Positions 8,725 to 16,745 of a stretch of 64,000 nucleotides of DNA are shown here, in pieces. Source of the stretch: Alicycliphilus sp. UBA6560. Its GTDB lineage: Bacteria > Pseudomonadota > Gammaproteobacteria > Burkholderiales > Burkholderiaceae_C. The notes beneath the pieces were generated by a model. The model had not been told where the DNA came from and did not search any database. It saw only the letters and a program-made list of their open reading frames with translations. The translations under genes were made by a program, and so were the position numbers. The stretch lies in assembly GCA_002434305.1 (NCBI GenBank), contig DJJU01000012.1:186001-250000 (forward strand), written 5' to 3'. Within the stretch, counting starts at the first letter, position 1; each line of letters starts with the position of its first letter.

Positions 8725-8733
8725 GGTTGCTCC

Positions 8734-9585
8734 TTAGACCTTGCGCGTGATCTGCCAGCCGGACTGCTGCATCGCCACCGCCAGGGCATCGGCCAGCGTG
8801 GCCTTGGTCACGATGCCTTGCAGGTCGATGCCCAGGTGCACGATGGTCTGCGCGATCTGGGGGCGGATGCCGCTGATGATGCAGTCGGCCCCCATGAGGC
8901 GGATGGCGGTGACCGTCTTGAGCAGGTGCTGCGCCACCAGGGTGTCCACGGTGGGCACGCCCGTGATGTCGATGATGGCCAGCCCCGAGCCGGTCTCCAC
9001 GATCTTCTGCAGCAGCGTCTCCATCACCACCTGCGTCCGGTTGCTGTCCAGCGTGCCGATCATCGGCACGGCCAGCACACCCTCCCACAACTTGACCACC
9101 GGGGTGGACAGTTCCAGCAGTTCCTCCTGCTGGCGCACGATGATGTCCTCGCGGGCTTTCTGAAACGTCGTGGCCGTCAGCTGGGCCATGCGGTCCACCA
9201 GCTGGGACAGCTCCCAGAACGAAGACGCCACGGCGGAGGCATCGGCCCCGGACAGCTCGCGCTGGAGCACGTCCAGCAAGGGTTTCTTCAGCGCCAGGAC
9301 GAACACGCTGGTGTCGCCGGCGCTCTGCCCCTGCGCCGCGCGCGAGCGCGAGAGGTCGGCCAGCACTTCATGCAATTGCGCCCATGCGCTGTCGCCGAAA
9401 GCATCCACCCGGGCGCCGTTGCGCAAGGCCTCACCAAGCACGGTTGCGATGGTCCGCGCCTCGCTTTCCGTCGCCTTGGTCCTTTGCAGGCCGGCGGCCG
9501 ACGCGGCCTGCAGCCATTGCTGGAGCACGGTGGCCTGCTGTTCGCCTTGCAGCGCTCCGATCACGATGTCGGAAAAATGAATCAT
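8734..9585 (-). CDS. rsbR: RsbR-like stressosome protein (sensor domain plus STAS)
   Basis: A 283-residue protein with a helical N-terminal sensor domain (residues 1-155, RsbRD-like rather than the globin-like fold of RsbRA) joined by a linker helix to a C-terminal STAS domain (residues ~160-275). The first phospho-site of RsbRA (Thr171, in a D-T-R pattern) is Ser181 here (GTLDSNRTQ); the second (Thr205) is Thr215 (VDTLVAQH). Both positions are therefore phosphorylatable. It is the first gene of the six-gene operon, whose promoter should lie in the 190 bases up to polA. Only one rsbR copy is seen in the window. Confidence 0.9.
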   Translation of the reverse strand: MIHFSDIVIGALQGEQQATVLQQWLQAASAAGLQRTKATESEARTIATVLGEALRNGARVDAFGDSAWAQLHEVLADLSRSRAAQGQSAGDTSVFVLALKKPLLDVLQRELSGADASAVASSFWELSQLVDRMAQLTATTFQKAREDIIVRQQEELLELSTPVVKLWEGVLAVPMIGTLDSNRTQVVMETLLQKIVETGSGLAIIDITGVPTVDTLVAQHLLKTVTAIRLMGADCIISGIRPQIAQTIVHLGIDLQGIVTKATLADALAVAMQQSGWQITRKV

Positions 9586-9777
9586 CTATTCTGTCCCTCG
9601 GTTGTGCTGCTCTGTATCTCGGGTGGCGGGTGCTGGTGAACCGCTCGTCCCACGGGCCTACCGGCGGGCAGGGTCCTCGAATGTACTACCGTCCATCTCG
9701 AGCGCCTGGCTGGCGCTGATGGACAACCGCTGAGCGCCGGGCCCGTGCGCCACAGTGCAGACGGAACGCTCGCGCCG

Positions 9778-12537
9778 TCAATGCGCCTCTTCCCAGTTGC
9801 TGCCAAAGCCCACCTCGGCCAGCAGCGGCACCTTCAACTGCGCCACATCGGCCATGATGCGCGGCACCTGCGTGCGCACCCAGTCGGCCTCGCCCTCAGG
9901 CAGGTCGAACACCAGCTCGTCGTGCACCTGCATGACCATCAGCACCTGGGGTTTGTCGCGGTCCAGCACCTCCTGCACCTGCACCATGGCCATCTTGATC
10001 AGGTCGGCGGCCGTGCCCTGCATGGGCGCGTTGATGGCGGCGCGCTCGGCGGCGCTCCTGCGCGGGCCATTGGGCGAGTTGATCTCGGGCAGCACCAGGC
10101 GCCGGCCGAACACGGTTTCCACATAGCCGCGCTCCTTGGCCTGCACGCGCGTCTCGTCCATGTAGCGCTTCACGCCGGGGTAGCGCTCGAAGTAGCGGTC
10201 GATGTAGTTCTTGGCCGCCGCCGTGCTGATGCCCAACGACTTGGCCAGGCCGAAGCTGCTCATGCCGTAGATCAGCCCGAAGTTGATGGTCTTGGCGTAG
10301 CGGCGCTGCTCGCTGCTGACCTGGGCCAAAGGGATGCCGAAGACCTCGGCGGCGGTGGCGCGGTGCACATCCAGGCCTTTGGTGAACGCCGCCAGCAGTG
10401 CCTCGTCGCCGCTGATGTGGGCCATGATGCGCAGCTCGATCTGGCTGTAGTCGCAGCTAGCGATCAGCCGGCCCGGCGGGGCGATGAAGGCCTCGCGGAT
10501 GCGCCGGCCCTCGGCCGTGCGGATGGGGATGTTCTGCAGGTTGGGCTCGTTGCTGGACAGCCGTCCCGTCACCGCCACGGCCTGGGCATAGTGCGTATGC
10601 ACGCGGCCGGTGCGCGGATCCGCCAGCTGGCCCAGCTTGTCGGTGTAGGTGCCCTTGAGCTTGGACAGGCTGCGGTGCTCCAGCAGCGTGGCGGGCAGGG
10701 GGTAGTCCTCGGCCAGCTTTTCCAGCACCTCCTCGTCGGTGGAGCGCGCGCCGGTGGCGGTCTTCTTGACCACCGGCATGCCCAGCTTGTCAAAGAAGAT
10801 CTCGCCCAGCTGCTTGGGCGAGCCCAGGTTGAACGGCTGGCCGGCAATCTCGAAGGCCTGCTGCTCCAGCGCCATGATGCGCCGGCCCAGCTCGTGGCTT
10901 TGCTGCGCCAGCCGCTCGGCGTCGATCAGCACGCCGTTCCTCTCAATGCGAAACAGCGTCTCGCTGCAGGCGATCTCCAGCTCGTAGATGGCGCGCAGCT
11001 TGGGCTCCTTCTCCAGCTGCGGCCAAAGCACGCCGTGCACATCCAGCGTCTGGTCGGAATCCTCGCAGGAATAGGCCGCGGCCTGCTCCACCGACACCTG
11101 CGAAAACGGGATCTGCTTGGCACCCTTGCCGCACAGGTCCTCGTAGGTCAGGCCGGTGCGGCCGGTGTGGCGCTCGGCCAGGCTGGACAGGCCGTGCGGC
11201 TTGTGCACCTCCAGCACGTAGCTTTGCAGCATGGTGTCGTGCACGTAGCCGCGCACCTGGATGCCGTGGTTGGCCAGCACATGGCGGTCGTACTTGACGT
11301 GCTGGCCCAGCTTGGGCCGCGTGGGGTCCTCCAGCCAGGGCTTGAGCCGCGCCAGCACCTCGTCGATGGGCAGCTGCTCGGGCGCGTCCGGGCCGTCGTG
11401 CGCCAGGGGGATGTAGACGGCACTGCCGGGCTGCACACTGAAGCTCAGGCCGACGATGCGCGCGCGCAGCTCGTCCAGCGACGTAGTCTCGGTGTCCAGC
11501 GCCACCAGCGGCGCGGTCTGGATGCGGACGAGCCACTGATCAAACTGCTCCCAGGTCAGCACCGTCTCGTAGGCCACCTCGCGCTGCTGGGCGATCTCGG
11601 CCACCTGCGTCGCTTCCTCGCTGGTGAGCGCGGCGGCGGCCACGTCCGGGTCAGCCTCCAGCGCCCGGGCCAGGGAACGGAAACCGTATTTCTCATAAAA
11701 ATCGCGCAAAGCGTCCGTCTGGCGTGCGCCGACAGCTATCGAATCCATAGCATCTGGATAGTTCGCCAGCTGCTGCGACAGATCGCAGTCGGTCTTGATG
11801 GTGACCAGCTCGCGCCCCGTGGGCAGCCATTGCAGCGCACCGCGCAGGTTCTCGCCGGCCACGCCCTTGATGGTGTGGGCGTTGGCAATCAGCCGGTCCA
11901 GCGAGCCATGCTCCCGCAGCCACTTTGCGGCCGTCTTCGGGCCGACCTTGGGCACGCCCGGCACGTTGTCCACGGCGTCGCCCACCAGCGTCTGGAAGTC
12001 CACCATCAGCGAGGGCGGCACGCCGAACTCGGCCGTCACGCCGGCCACGTCGCGGCGCTTGCCGCTCATGGTGTCGACCACAGTGACATGCTCGTCCACC
12101 AGCTGCGACAGATCCTTGTCGCCGCTGGCGATGATCACGCGCAGGCCGCGCGCGGCCGCATGGCGCGCCAGGGTGCCGATCACGTCGTCGGCCTCCACGC
12201 CCTCGATGCACAGCAGCGGCCAGCCCAGCAGGCGCACCACCTCGTGGATGGGTTTGATCTGCGCGCGCAGGTCGTCGGGCATGGGCGCGCGCTGGGCCTT
12301 GTATTCGGGATAGAGGGCGTCGCGGAAGGTCGGGCCGCTGGCGTCGAACACGCAGGCGGCGTAGGCGGCGGGCACGTCCTTTTGCAGCGCGGCCAGCATG
12401 TTGACCATGCCGCGGATGGCGCCGGTGGCGGGGCTGTTCGGGTCGCCCGGCACGGCGCGCAGGTCGGGCATGGCGTGGTAGGCGCGGTACAGGTAGCTGG
12501 AACCGTCCACCAGCAGCAGGGTTTGGGGGTCGCTCAT
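9778..12537 (-). CDS. polA: DNA polymerase I
   Basis: A 919-residue family A polymerase with all three parts. The N-terminal 5'-3' exonuclease starts with LLLVDGSSYLYRAYHAMPD and contains GVEADDVIG and SGDKDLSQLVD. The 3'-5' proofreading domain keeps its metal ligands (VALDTETTSLDELRARIVG). The polymerase domain has motif A (CDYSQIELRIMAHIS), motif B (RRYAKTINFGLIYG) and motif C (VHDELVFD). The ATG at 12537 is chosen because the exonuclease fold starts there; the frame extends upstream without homology. The segment encoding about residues 262-281, between the exonuclease domains, resembles the dispersed repeat found elsewhere in this window. Confidence 0.98.
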   Translation of the reverse strand: MSDPQTLLLVDGSSYLYRAYHAMPDLRAVPGDPNSPATGAIRGMVNMLAALQKDVPAAYAACVFDASGPTFRDALYPEYKAQRAPMPDDLRAQIKPIHEVVRLLGWPLLCIEGVEADDVIGTLARHAAARGLRVIIASGDKDLSQLVDEHVTVVDTMSGKRRDVAGVTAEFGVPPSLMVDFQTLVGDAVDNVPGVPKVGPKTAAKWLREHGSLDRLIANAHTIKGVAGENLRGALQWLPTGRELVTIKTDCDLSQQLANYPDAMDSIAVGARQTDALRDFYEKYGFRSLARALEADPDVAAAALTSEEATQVAEIAQQREVAYETVLTWEQFDQWLVRIQTAPLVALDTETTSLDELRARIVGLSFSVQPGSAVYIPLAHDGPDAPEQLPIDEVLARLKPWLEDPTRPKLGQHVKYDRHVLANHGIQVRGYVHDTMLQSYVLEVHKPHGLSSLAERHTGRTGLTYEDLCGKGAKQIPFSQVSVEQAAAYSCEDSDQTLDVHGVLWPQLEKEPKLRAIYELEIACSETLFRIERNGVLIDAERLAQQSHELGRRIMALEQQAFEIAGQPFNLGSPKQLGEIFFDKLGMPVVKKTATGARSTDEEVLEKLAEDYPLPATLLEHRSLSKLKGTYTDKLGQLADPRTGRVHTHYAQAVAVTGRLSSNEPNLQNIPIRTAEGRRIREAFIAPPGRLIASCDYSQIELRIMAHISGDEALLAAFTKGLDVHRATAAEVFGIPLAQVSSEQRRYAKTINFGLIYGMSSFGLAKSLGISTAAAKNYIDRYFERYPGVKRYMDETRVQAKERGYVETVFGRRLVLPEINSPNGPRRSAAERAAINAPMQGTAADLIKMAMVQVQEVLDRDKPQVLMVMQVHDELVFDLPEGEADWVRTQVPRIMADVAQLKVPLLAEVGFGSNWEEAH
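11697..11751. repeat. Degenerate copy of the dispersed 'AGCAGCTAT' repeat inside polA
   Basis: On the minus strand this reads GATAGCTGTCGGCGC, then a spacer with CAGACGGACGCT, which aligns with the reverse complement of the family consensus (GATAGCTGCTGGCGC ... GGACAAGCGCT). It lies in the linker between the 5' nuclease and proofreading domains and keeps the frame open. The match is partial, so this copy is less certain than the intergenic ones. Confidence 0.45.
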
Positions 12538-12618
12538 GGCGGCATTTTGCACACGATGGCGCCGTGCGCGGCGGCACAATGCGCGCTTCGACCCACCTGC
12601 GACGCCCTCGCCCGCGCC

Positions 12619-13047
12619 ATGCTGAAACACCCCATGATCGCCCTTGCGCTGACGGCCTGCGCCACCCTGGCCACGGCCGCCCAGCCGCAGTTCACCGACG
12701 TGCCGCCGTCCCTGCAGAAGGTGCTGCTGGGCAACGGCCTGAAGAGCGCGCAGCTCGGACAGGGCGTGCTGCGCCTGGTCATGGACAAGCCCCAGGTCAG
12801 CGAGCTGACCTATGCCAGCCTGGTCTACCACGGCATCTGCGCCGAGCAGTGGCGCCACCCCGAGGAGTTCAGCCGCTGGCAGCTGGCGCGCGTGGAGCTG
12901 CTGGACGCCGGCGCCAGCCAGGGCTATGCCTTCGACGCACGGGGCGACACCTGCGAGCAGATGGGCCGCATGGGCAAGAACTACCGCGACTTCATCGCCC
13001 GCTTCACCACACCTTGCACGGGCGGCCAATGCCCGGCCAAGCCATGA
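12619..13047 (+). CDS. Small secreted protein of unknown function
   Basis: 142 residues with a signal peptide (MLKHPMIALALTACATLATAA, cleavage near residues 20-22). The mature part has three cysteines in conserved-looking contexts (GICAEQW, GDTCEQMG, PCTGGQC) that could form disulfides in the periplasm. The start could also be the second Met at 12634. Its stop overlaps the start of the following serine hydrolase by ATGA, so the two are translationally coupled. It is divergent from polA. No family is recognised. Confidence 0.75.
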   Translation: MLKHPMIALALTACATLATAAQPQFTDVPPSLQKVLLGNGLKSAQLGQGVLRLVMDKPQVSELTYASLVYHGICAEQWRHPEEFSRWQLARVELLDAGASQGYAFDARGDTCEQMGRMGKNYRDFIARFTTPCTGGQCPAKP

Positions 13048-14249
13048 GCGGACGACTGGCGCGCATCACGCTGGGCACCGCTGCCGTGCTGGCCGTGGCG
13101 GCAGCGGGCTACTGGTTCAGCCTGGACAAGGAAACCCGCGGGCTGCTCAAGACGCTGCCCACCAACCGCGACCTGTTGTTTTGGACGCAGGAGCAGCGCG
13201 ACGCGGCCTTTCGCGCGATGGACCGGCTGCCCGTGCTGGCCAAATGGCGCACCATGCACCCCAGCGGCACGCCGCGCCCGCTGCCCCAGGGCGAGCCGCT
13301 GGCACTGCCGCTGGACCTGGACGCCTACCTGCAGGAGCAGCACGCCGCTGCCCTGCTCATCGTGCAGGGCGGCAAGCTGCGGCTGGAGCGCTACGGCCTG
13401 GGCTTTGACGGCGACGGGCGCTGGACCAGCTTCTCGGTGGCCAAGTCCTTCACCTCCACGCTGGCCGGCGCGGCGCTCAAGGACGGCTTCATCAAGAGCC
13501 TGGACGACAAGGTCAGCGACTACGTCCCCGACCTGCGCGGCTCGGCCTACGACGCGGTCAGCGTGCGCCAGCTGCTGACCATGACCTCGGGCGTGGCCTG
13601 GAACGAGGACTACGCCGATCCGCAATCCGACGTGGCGCGCTTCAACAACCACCAGCCCGAACCGGGCGTGGACGCTCTGGTCAGCTACATGCGCCAGCTG
13701 CCGCGCGCCGCGCCGGCGGGCGAGCGCTGGAACTACAGCACCGGCGAGACCAACCTGGTCGGCATCCTGGTCAGCCAGGCCACCGGCAAGACGCTGGCCC
13801 AGTACCTGGAAGAAAAGGTGTGGCGCCCTGCCGGCATGGAGCAGCAGGGCACCTGGCTGCTGAGCAAGACGGGCCAGGAGATCAGCGGCTGCTGCATCCA
13901 GGCGGCCGCGCGCGACTACGCGCGCTTCGGCCAGTTCATCCTGGAGGGCGCGCGCTCGGAGGGCACCTCCGTCCTGCCCGCGGACTGGCTGGAACAGGCC
14001 ACGCGCAAGCAGGCCGACATCGGCGTGGCCGGGCGCGGCTACGGCTACCAGTGGTGGACGTATGACGACGGCAGCTTCGCCGCGCGCGGCATCTTCGGCC
14101 AGGGCATCTTCCTGGACCCCAAGCGCCAGTTGGTCATCGTCTCCGCCGCCAACTGGAGGGGCGGCGCGCGCGACCCCGTGGCCCTGCCGGCCCGCGAGGC
14201 GTTCTACCGCGCCGTGCAGCAGGCGGTGGACGGCGAGGCGGCGCGCTGA
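13044..14249 (+). CDS. Serine hydrolase, beta-lactamase class C / esterase-like
   Basis: 401 residues with an N-terminal membrane anchor or signal (residues ~5-27, LARITLGTAAVLAVAAAGYW). The Ser-x-x-Lys active site is SVAK in FSVAKSFTSTLAG, and the Tyr motif is WNYSTGETN (Y-S-T rather than the Y-x-N of true AmpC). The third triad of beta-lactamases (KTG) is replaced by FGQGIF, as in carboxylesterases and peptidases of this fold. It is thus more likely a periplasmic esterase or D-amino peptidase than an antibiotic-degrading enzyme. ATG 13044 overlaps the preceding stop; an ATG at 13029 is an alternative. Confidence 0.85.
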   Translation: MSGRLARITLGTAAVLAVAAAGYWFSLDKETRGLLKTLPTNRDLLFWTQEQRDAAFRAMDRLPVLAKWRTMHPSGTPRPLPQGEPLALPLDLDAYLQEQHAAALLIVQGGKLRLERYGLGFDGDGRWTSFSVAKSFTSTLAGAALKDGFIKSLDDKVSDYVPDLRGSAYDAVSVRQLLTMTSGVAWNEDYADPQSDVARFNNHQPEPGVDALVSYMRQLPRAAPAGERWNYSTGETNLVGILVSQATGKTLAQYLEEKVWRPAGMEQQGTWLLSKTGQEISGCCIQAAARDYARFGQFILEGARSEGTSVLPADWLEQATRKQADIGVAGRGYGYQWWTYDDGSFAARGIFGQGIFLDPKRQLVIVSAANWRGGARDPVALPAREAFYRAVQQAVDGEAAR

Positions 14250-14292
14250 TGGACGACAGGGCTCGCCGCCGGGCCCGCCTACAATCTCCCCC

Positions 14293-14664
14293 ATGCGCGC
14301 CCTAGCTCCCCTGTCCCTGCTCCTGCTGGCCCTGGCTGGCCTGCCGGCCTCGGCCCAAAATACCAGCCAAAATGGCCTCCAGCCCAATGCTGATAAGCGC
14401 GAGCAGCTATCAGAACAGGAGCAACCCCAGGCCGGCCGCCACAACCAGCGCGTGCAGCGCATCGTGGTGGAAGACGCCGGCAGCCGCGTGGACGAGCTGC
14501 GCGTGGGCGGGCAGACGCAAAGCATCACCGTGCAGCCCAAGACCGGCACGCCCCTGCCCGCCTACGAGGTGCGCTCGGGCGACGGCGCCCGCTCCCGGCC
14601 CGGCAACCTGGGCGACTCCGACAGCGTGAACGCCCCACGCGTGTGGAACCTGGGCCGCTTCTAA
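14293..14664 (+). CDS. Small secreted hypothetical protein with a repeat-derived insert
   Basis: 123 residues with a clear signal peptide (MRALAPLSLLLLALAGLPASAQ). The mature protein is polar and contains QRVQRIVVEDAGSRVDELRV and ends NAPRVWNLGRF, a pattern seen in small periplasmic proteins upstream of thrB in related bacteria. Residues about 26-41 are encoded by a copy of the dispersed repeat, giving a Gln/Ser-rich linker directly after the signal peptide. It sits 87 bases before thrB on the same strand. Function unknown. Confidence 0.75.
   Translation: MRALAPLSLLLLALAGLPASAQNTSQNGLQPNADKREQLSEQEQPQAGRHNQRVQRIVVEDAGSRVDELRVGGQTQSITVQPKTGTPLPAYEVRSGDGARSRPGNLGDSDSVNAPRVWNLGRF
14369..14413. 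repeat. Dispersed repeat copy within the coding region of a secreted protein
   Basis: The plus strand reads GGCCTCCAGCCCAATGC, then TGATAAGCGCGAGCAGCTAT, which matches the GGCCTCCAGCGC ... AAGCGCCAGCAGCTAT pattern of the intergenic copies. It lies in frame within 14293-14664, just after the signal-peptide codons. Confidence 0.65.
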
Positions 14665-14751
14665 GCCTTCGCCCTTTTCCCGCTCCGTCCGCGCGCCTGG
14701 CGCGCCGCCACTCTCCTCCCCTCTCCCGCCGACCGTCCCGCTTTTCACCCG

Positions 14752-15705
14752 ATGGCCGTCTTCACCGAAGTCTCCAACAAGGAGGCGCGCGACCTGCTGC
14801 GCCGCCTGCAACTGGGCAAGCTGCTCGCCCTGCGTGGCATCCAGGGTGGTATCGAGAACACCAACTACTTCCTGACCTGCGAGTCGGGCGAGTTCGTGCT
14901 CACCCTGTTCGAGCGCCTTACCGCCGAGCAGCTGCCCTTTTACCTGCACCTGATGCAGCACCTGGCCCGCGCCGGCATCCCCGTGCCCGACCCGCAGGCC
15001 GACAAGCGCGGTGCCATCCTGCACACCGTGGCCGGCAAGCCCGCCGCCCTGGCCACCAAGCTGCGCGGCCAGAGCCAGCTGGCGCCGTCGGCCGTGCACT
15101 GCGCCGCCGTGGGCGCCGTGCTGGCGCGCATGCACCTGGCCGGGCGCGACTACGAGCGCAGCCAGCCCAATCTGCGCGGCCTGGAGTGGTGGAACGCCAC
15201 CGTGCCCGTGGTGCTGCCCCACCTGGAGCCCGCACAGGCGGTACTGATCCAGTCCGAACTGGCCTACCAGAACCACGTCGCCGCTTCCAGCGAATATGCA
15301 GCGTTGCCGCGCGGCCCCATCCACGCCGACCTGTTCCGCGACAACGTGATGTTCGACGGCGAAGAGCTGACCGGCCTGTTCGACTTCTATTTCGCCGGCG
15401 TGGACACCTGGTTGTTCGACCTGGCCGTGTGCCTGAACGACTGGTGCGTCGACCTGCCCACCGGTCGCCATGTGCCGGAGCGCGCCGCTGCCCTGGTGGC
15501 GGCCTACCAGGCCGTGCGCCCGCTCACGACCAGCGAGCGAGCGCTGCTGCCGGCCATGCTGCGCGCCGGCGCGCTGCGCTTTTGGGTCTCGCGGCTGTGG
15601 GACTACCACCTGCCGCGTGAGGCCAGCCTGCTCACACCGCACGACCCCACGCACTTCGAGCGCGTGCTGCGCGAGCGGGTGCAGCACCCCTGGCTGGCGG
15701 ATTGA
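14752..15705 (+). CDS. thrB: Homoserine kinase (aminoglycoside-phosphotransferase type)
   Basis: 317 residues, the length of the ThrB form found in beta- and gammaproteobacteria such as Pseudomonas. It phosphorylates homoserine in threonine synthesis. Visible motifs are GIQGGIENTNYFL at the N-terminus, the catalytic block GPIHADLFRDNVMFDG (Brenner-type H-x-D-x-x-x-x-N) and the metal-binding Asp in GLFDFYFAG. ATG 14752 is the only sensible start. No other threonine-pathway gene is adjacent. Confidence 0.95.
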   Translation: MAVFTEVSNKEARDLLRRLQLGKLLALRGIQGGIENTNYFLTCESGEFVLTLFERLTAEQLPFYLHLMQHLARAGIPVPDPQADKRGAILHTVAGKPAALATKLRGQSQLAPSAVHCAAVGAVLARMHLAGRDYERSQPNLRGLEWWNATVPVVLPHLEPAQAVLIQSELAYQNHVAASSEYAALPRGPIHADLFRDNVMFDGEELTGLFDFYFAGVDTWLFDLAVCLNDWCVDLPTGRHVPERAAALVAAYQAVRPLTTSERALLPAMLRAGALRFWVSRLWDYHLPREASLLTPHDPTHFERVLRERVQHPWLAD

Positions 15706-15807
15706 CGGGCCCCAAGCCCCCAGGCGTCGGTCACCGCGCCGCCCTGGGGTAAATTCCTCCGCAGGCTGCGCATGCCGCCCCGGCCTGCGCCATTGCTCCT
15801 TGTCTCC

Positions 15808-16623
15808 ATGAAACTGCACATCGTCCCCGCCCGTACGGGCCTGGAATGGACACGCCTGGGCATCCGCGTGTTCTGGCGCCAGCCCATGGCGCTGGCGGCC
15901 CTGTTTTTCCTGTGCATGGCGACCATGTCGCTGGCCGCGGCGCTGCCGCTGGTGGGACCGGCCGTGGCGCTGGCGCTGCTGCCCTCGGCCACGCTGGTCA
16001 TGATGGTGGCCGCCGCCGAGGCCAGCCACGGCCGCGTGCCCACGCCCACCCTGCTGCTGGTGGCCTTTCGCACCGGGCGCCAGCGCATGCACTCCATGCT
16101 CACCCTGGGCGCGCTGTACGCGGCAGGCTTCTTGCTGGTCATGGGGCTGTCGGCACTGATCGACGAGGGGCAGTTCGCCCTGGTGTACCTGGGTGGCGAG
16201 CCCCTTACCCGCGAGGTGGCCGAGTCGGGCAGCTTCCAGGCTGCCATGTGGCTGTCGCTGCTGCTGTACGTGCCGCTATCGCTGCTGTTCTGGCACGCGC
16301 CGGGGCTGGTGCACTGGCACAACGTGGCGCCGGTGAAGGCGCTGTTCTTCAGCATCGTCGCCTGCGTGCGCAACCTGGGCGCCTTCACCATCTACGGGCT
16401 GGCCTGGCTGGGTGTGTTCGTGGCCGCCGGCCTGGCGGTAAGCCTGATGGTGGCGCTGCTGGCGGGGCTGGGCTTGAGCGCGGGCTTTGCCGGCGGCGTG
16501 ATGGCTGCCACGGCCATGATGCTGGCCGCCATGTTCTTCACCTCGGTGGTGTTCACCTTTCGCGACAGCTTCGAGGCGCCCCAGCAGCCGCCGGCACCCG
16601 AGCCCCAGCAGACAGAGGAATAG
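15808..16623 (+). CDS. BPSS1780-family membrane protein
   Basis: 271 residues with about six hydrophobic segments (for example ALAALFFLCMATMSLAAAL, LLLYVPLSLLFW and LGVFVAAGLAVSLMVALLAG). The opening MKLHIVPARTGLEWTRLGIRVFWRQP is characteristic of the BPSS1780 family, which is restricted to betaproteobacteria and has no assigned function. The start at 15808 is chosen because this conserved N-terminus begins there, although the frame is open 12 codons further upstream. Confidence 0.85.
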   Translation: MKLHIVPARTGLEWTRLGIRVFWRQPMALAALFFLCMATMSLAAALPLVGPAVALALLPSATLVMMVAAAEASHGRVPTPTLLLVAFRTGRQRMHSMLTLGALYAAGFLLVMGLSALIDEGQFALVYLGGEPLTREVAESGSFQAAMWLSLLLYVPLSLLFWHAPGLVHWHNVAPVKALFFSIVACVRNLGAFTIYGLAWLGVFVAAGLAVSLMVALLAGLGLSAGFAGGVMAATAMMLAAMFFTSVVFTFRDSFEAPQQPPAPEPQQTEE

Positions 16624-16685
16624 CCGTTGCGTGTGGTCGCGGCCTCCTGACGGGGCCGCGTCTCAGCCTGCGCGGCCAGGCCATG

Positions 16686-16720
16686 AAAAACCCTGCACAC
16701 GCGTCACGGCGTGTGCAGGG
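16686..16720 (-). terminator. Rho-independent terminator of phoX
   Basis: A perfect 12-bp stem, CCCTGCACACGC at 16691-16702 and GCGTGTGCAGGG at 16709-16720 with a 6-base loop, is followed on the minus strand by a run of five T (AAAAA at 16686-16690 on the plus strand). It lies 26 bases beyond the phoX stop. Confidence 0.9.
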
Positions 16721-16745
16721 TGCTCATTGACTCAGCGAACGCGCT

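Noticed and set aside
9745..13047. Open frame of 1100 codons on the plus strand opposite polA
   Set aside because: It is the antisense shadow of a highly conserved gene in GC-rich DNA, rich in His, Gln, Arg and Gly. Only its last 142 codons (12619-13047) look like a true secreted protein.
13044..14249. Serine hydrolase as an AmpC antibiotic-resistance gene
   Set aside because: The SxxK motif is present, but the Tyr motif is Y-S-T and the KTG triad is missing, which fits esterases of the same fold better.
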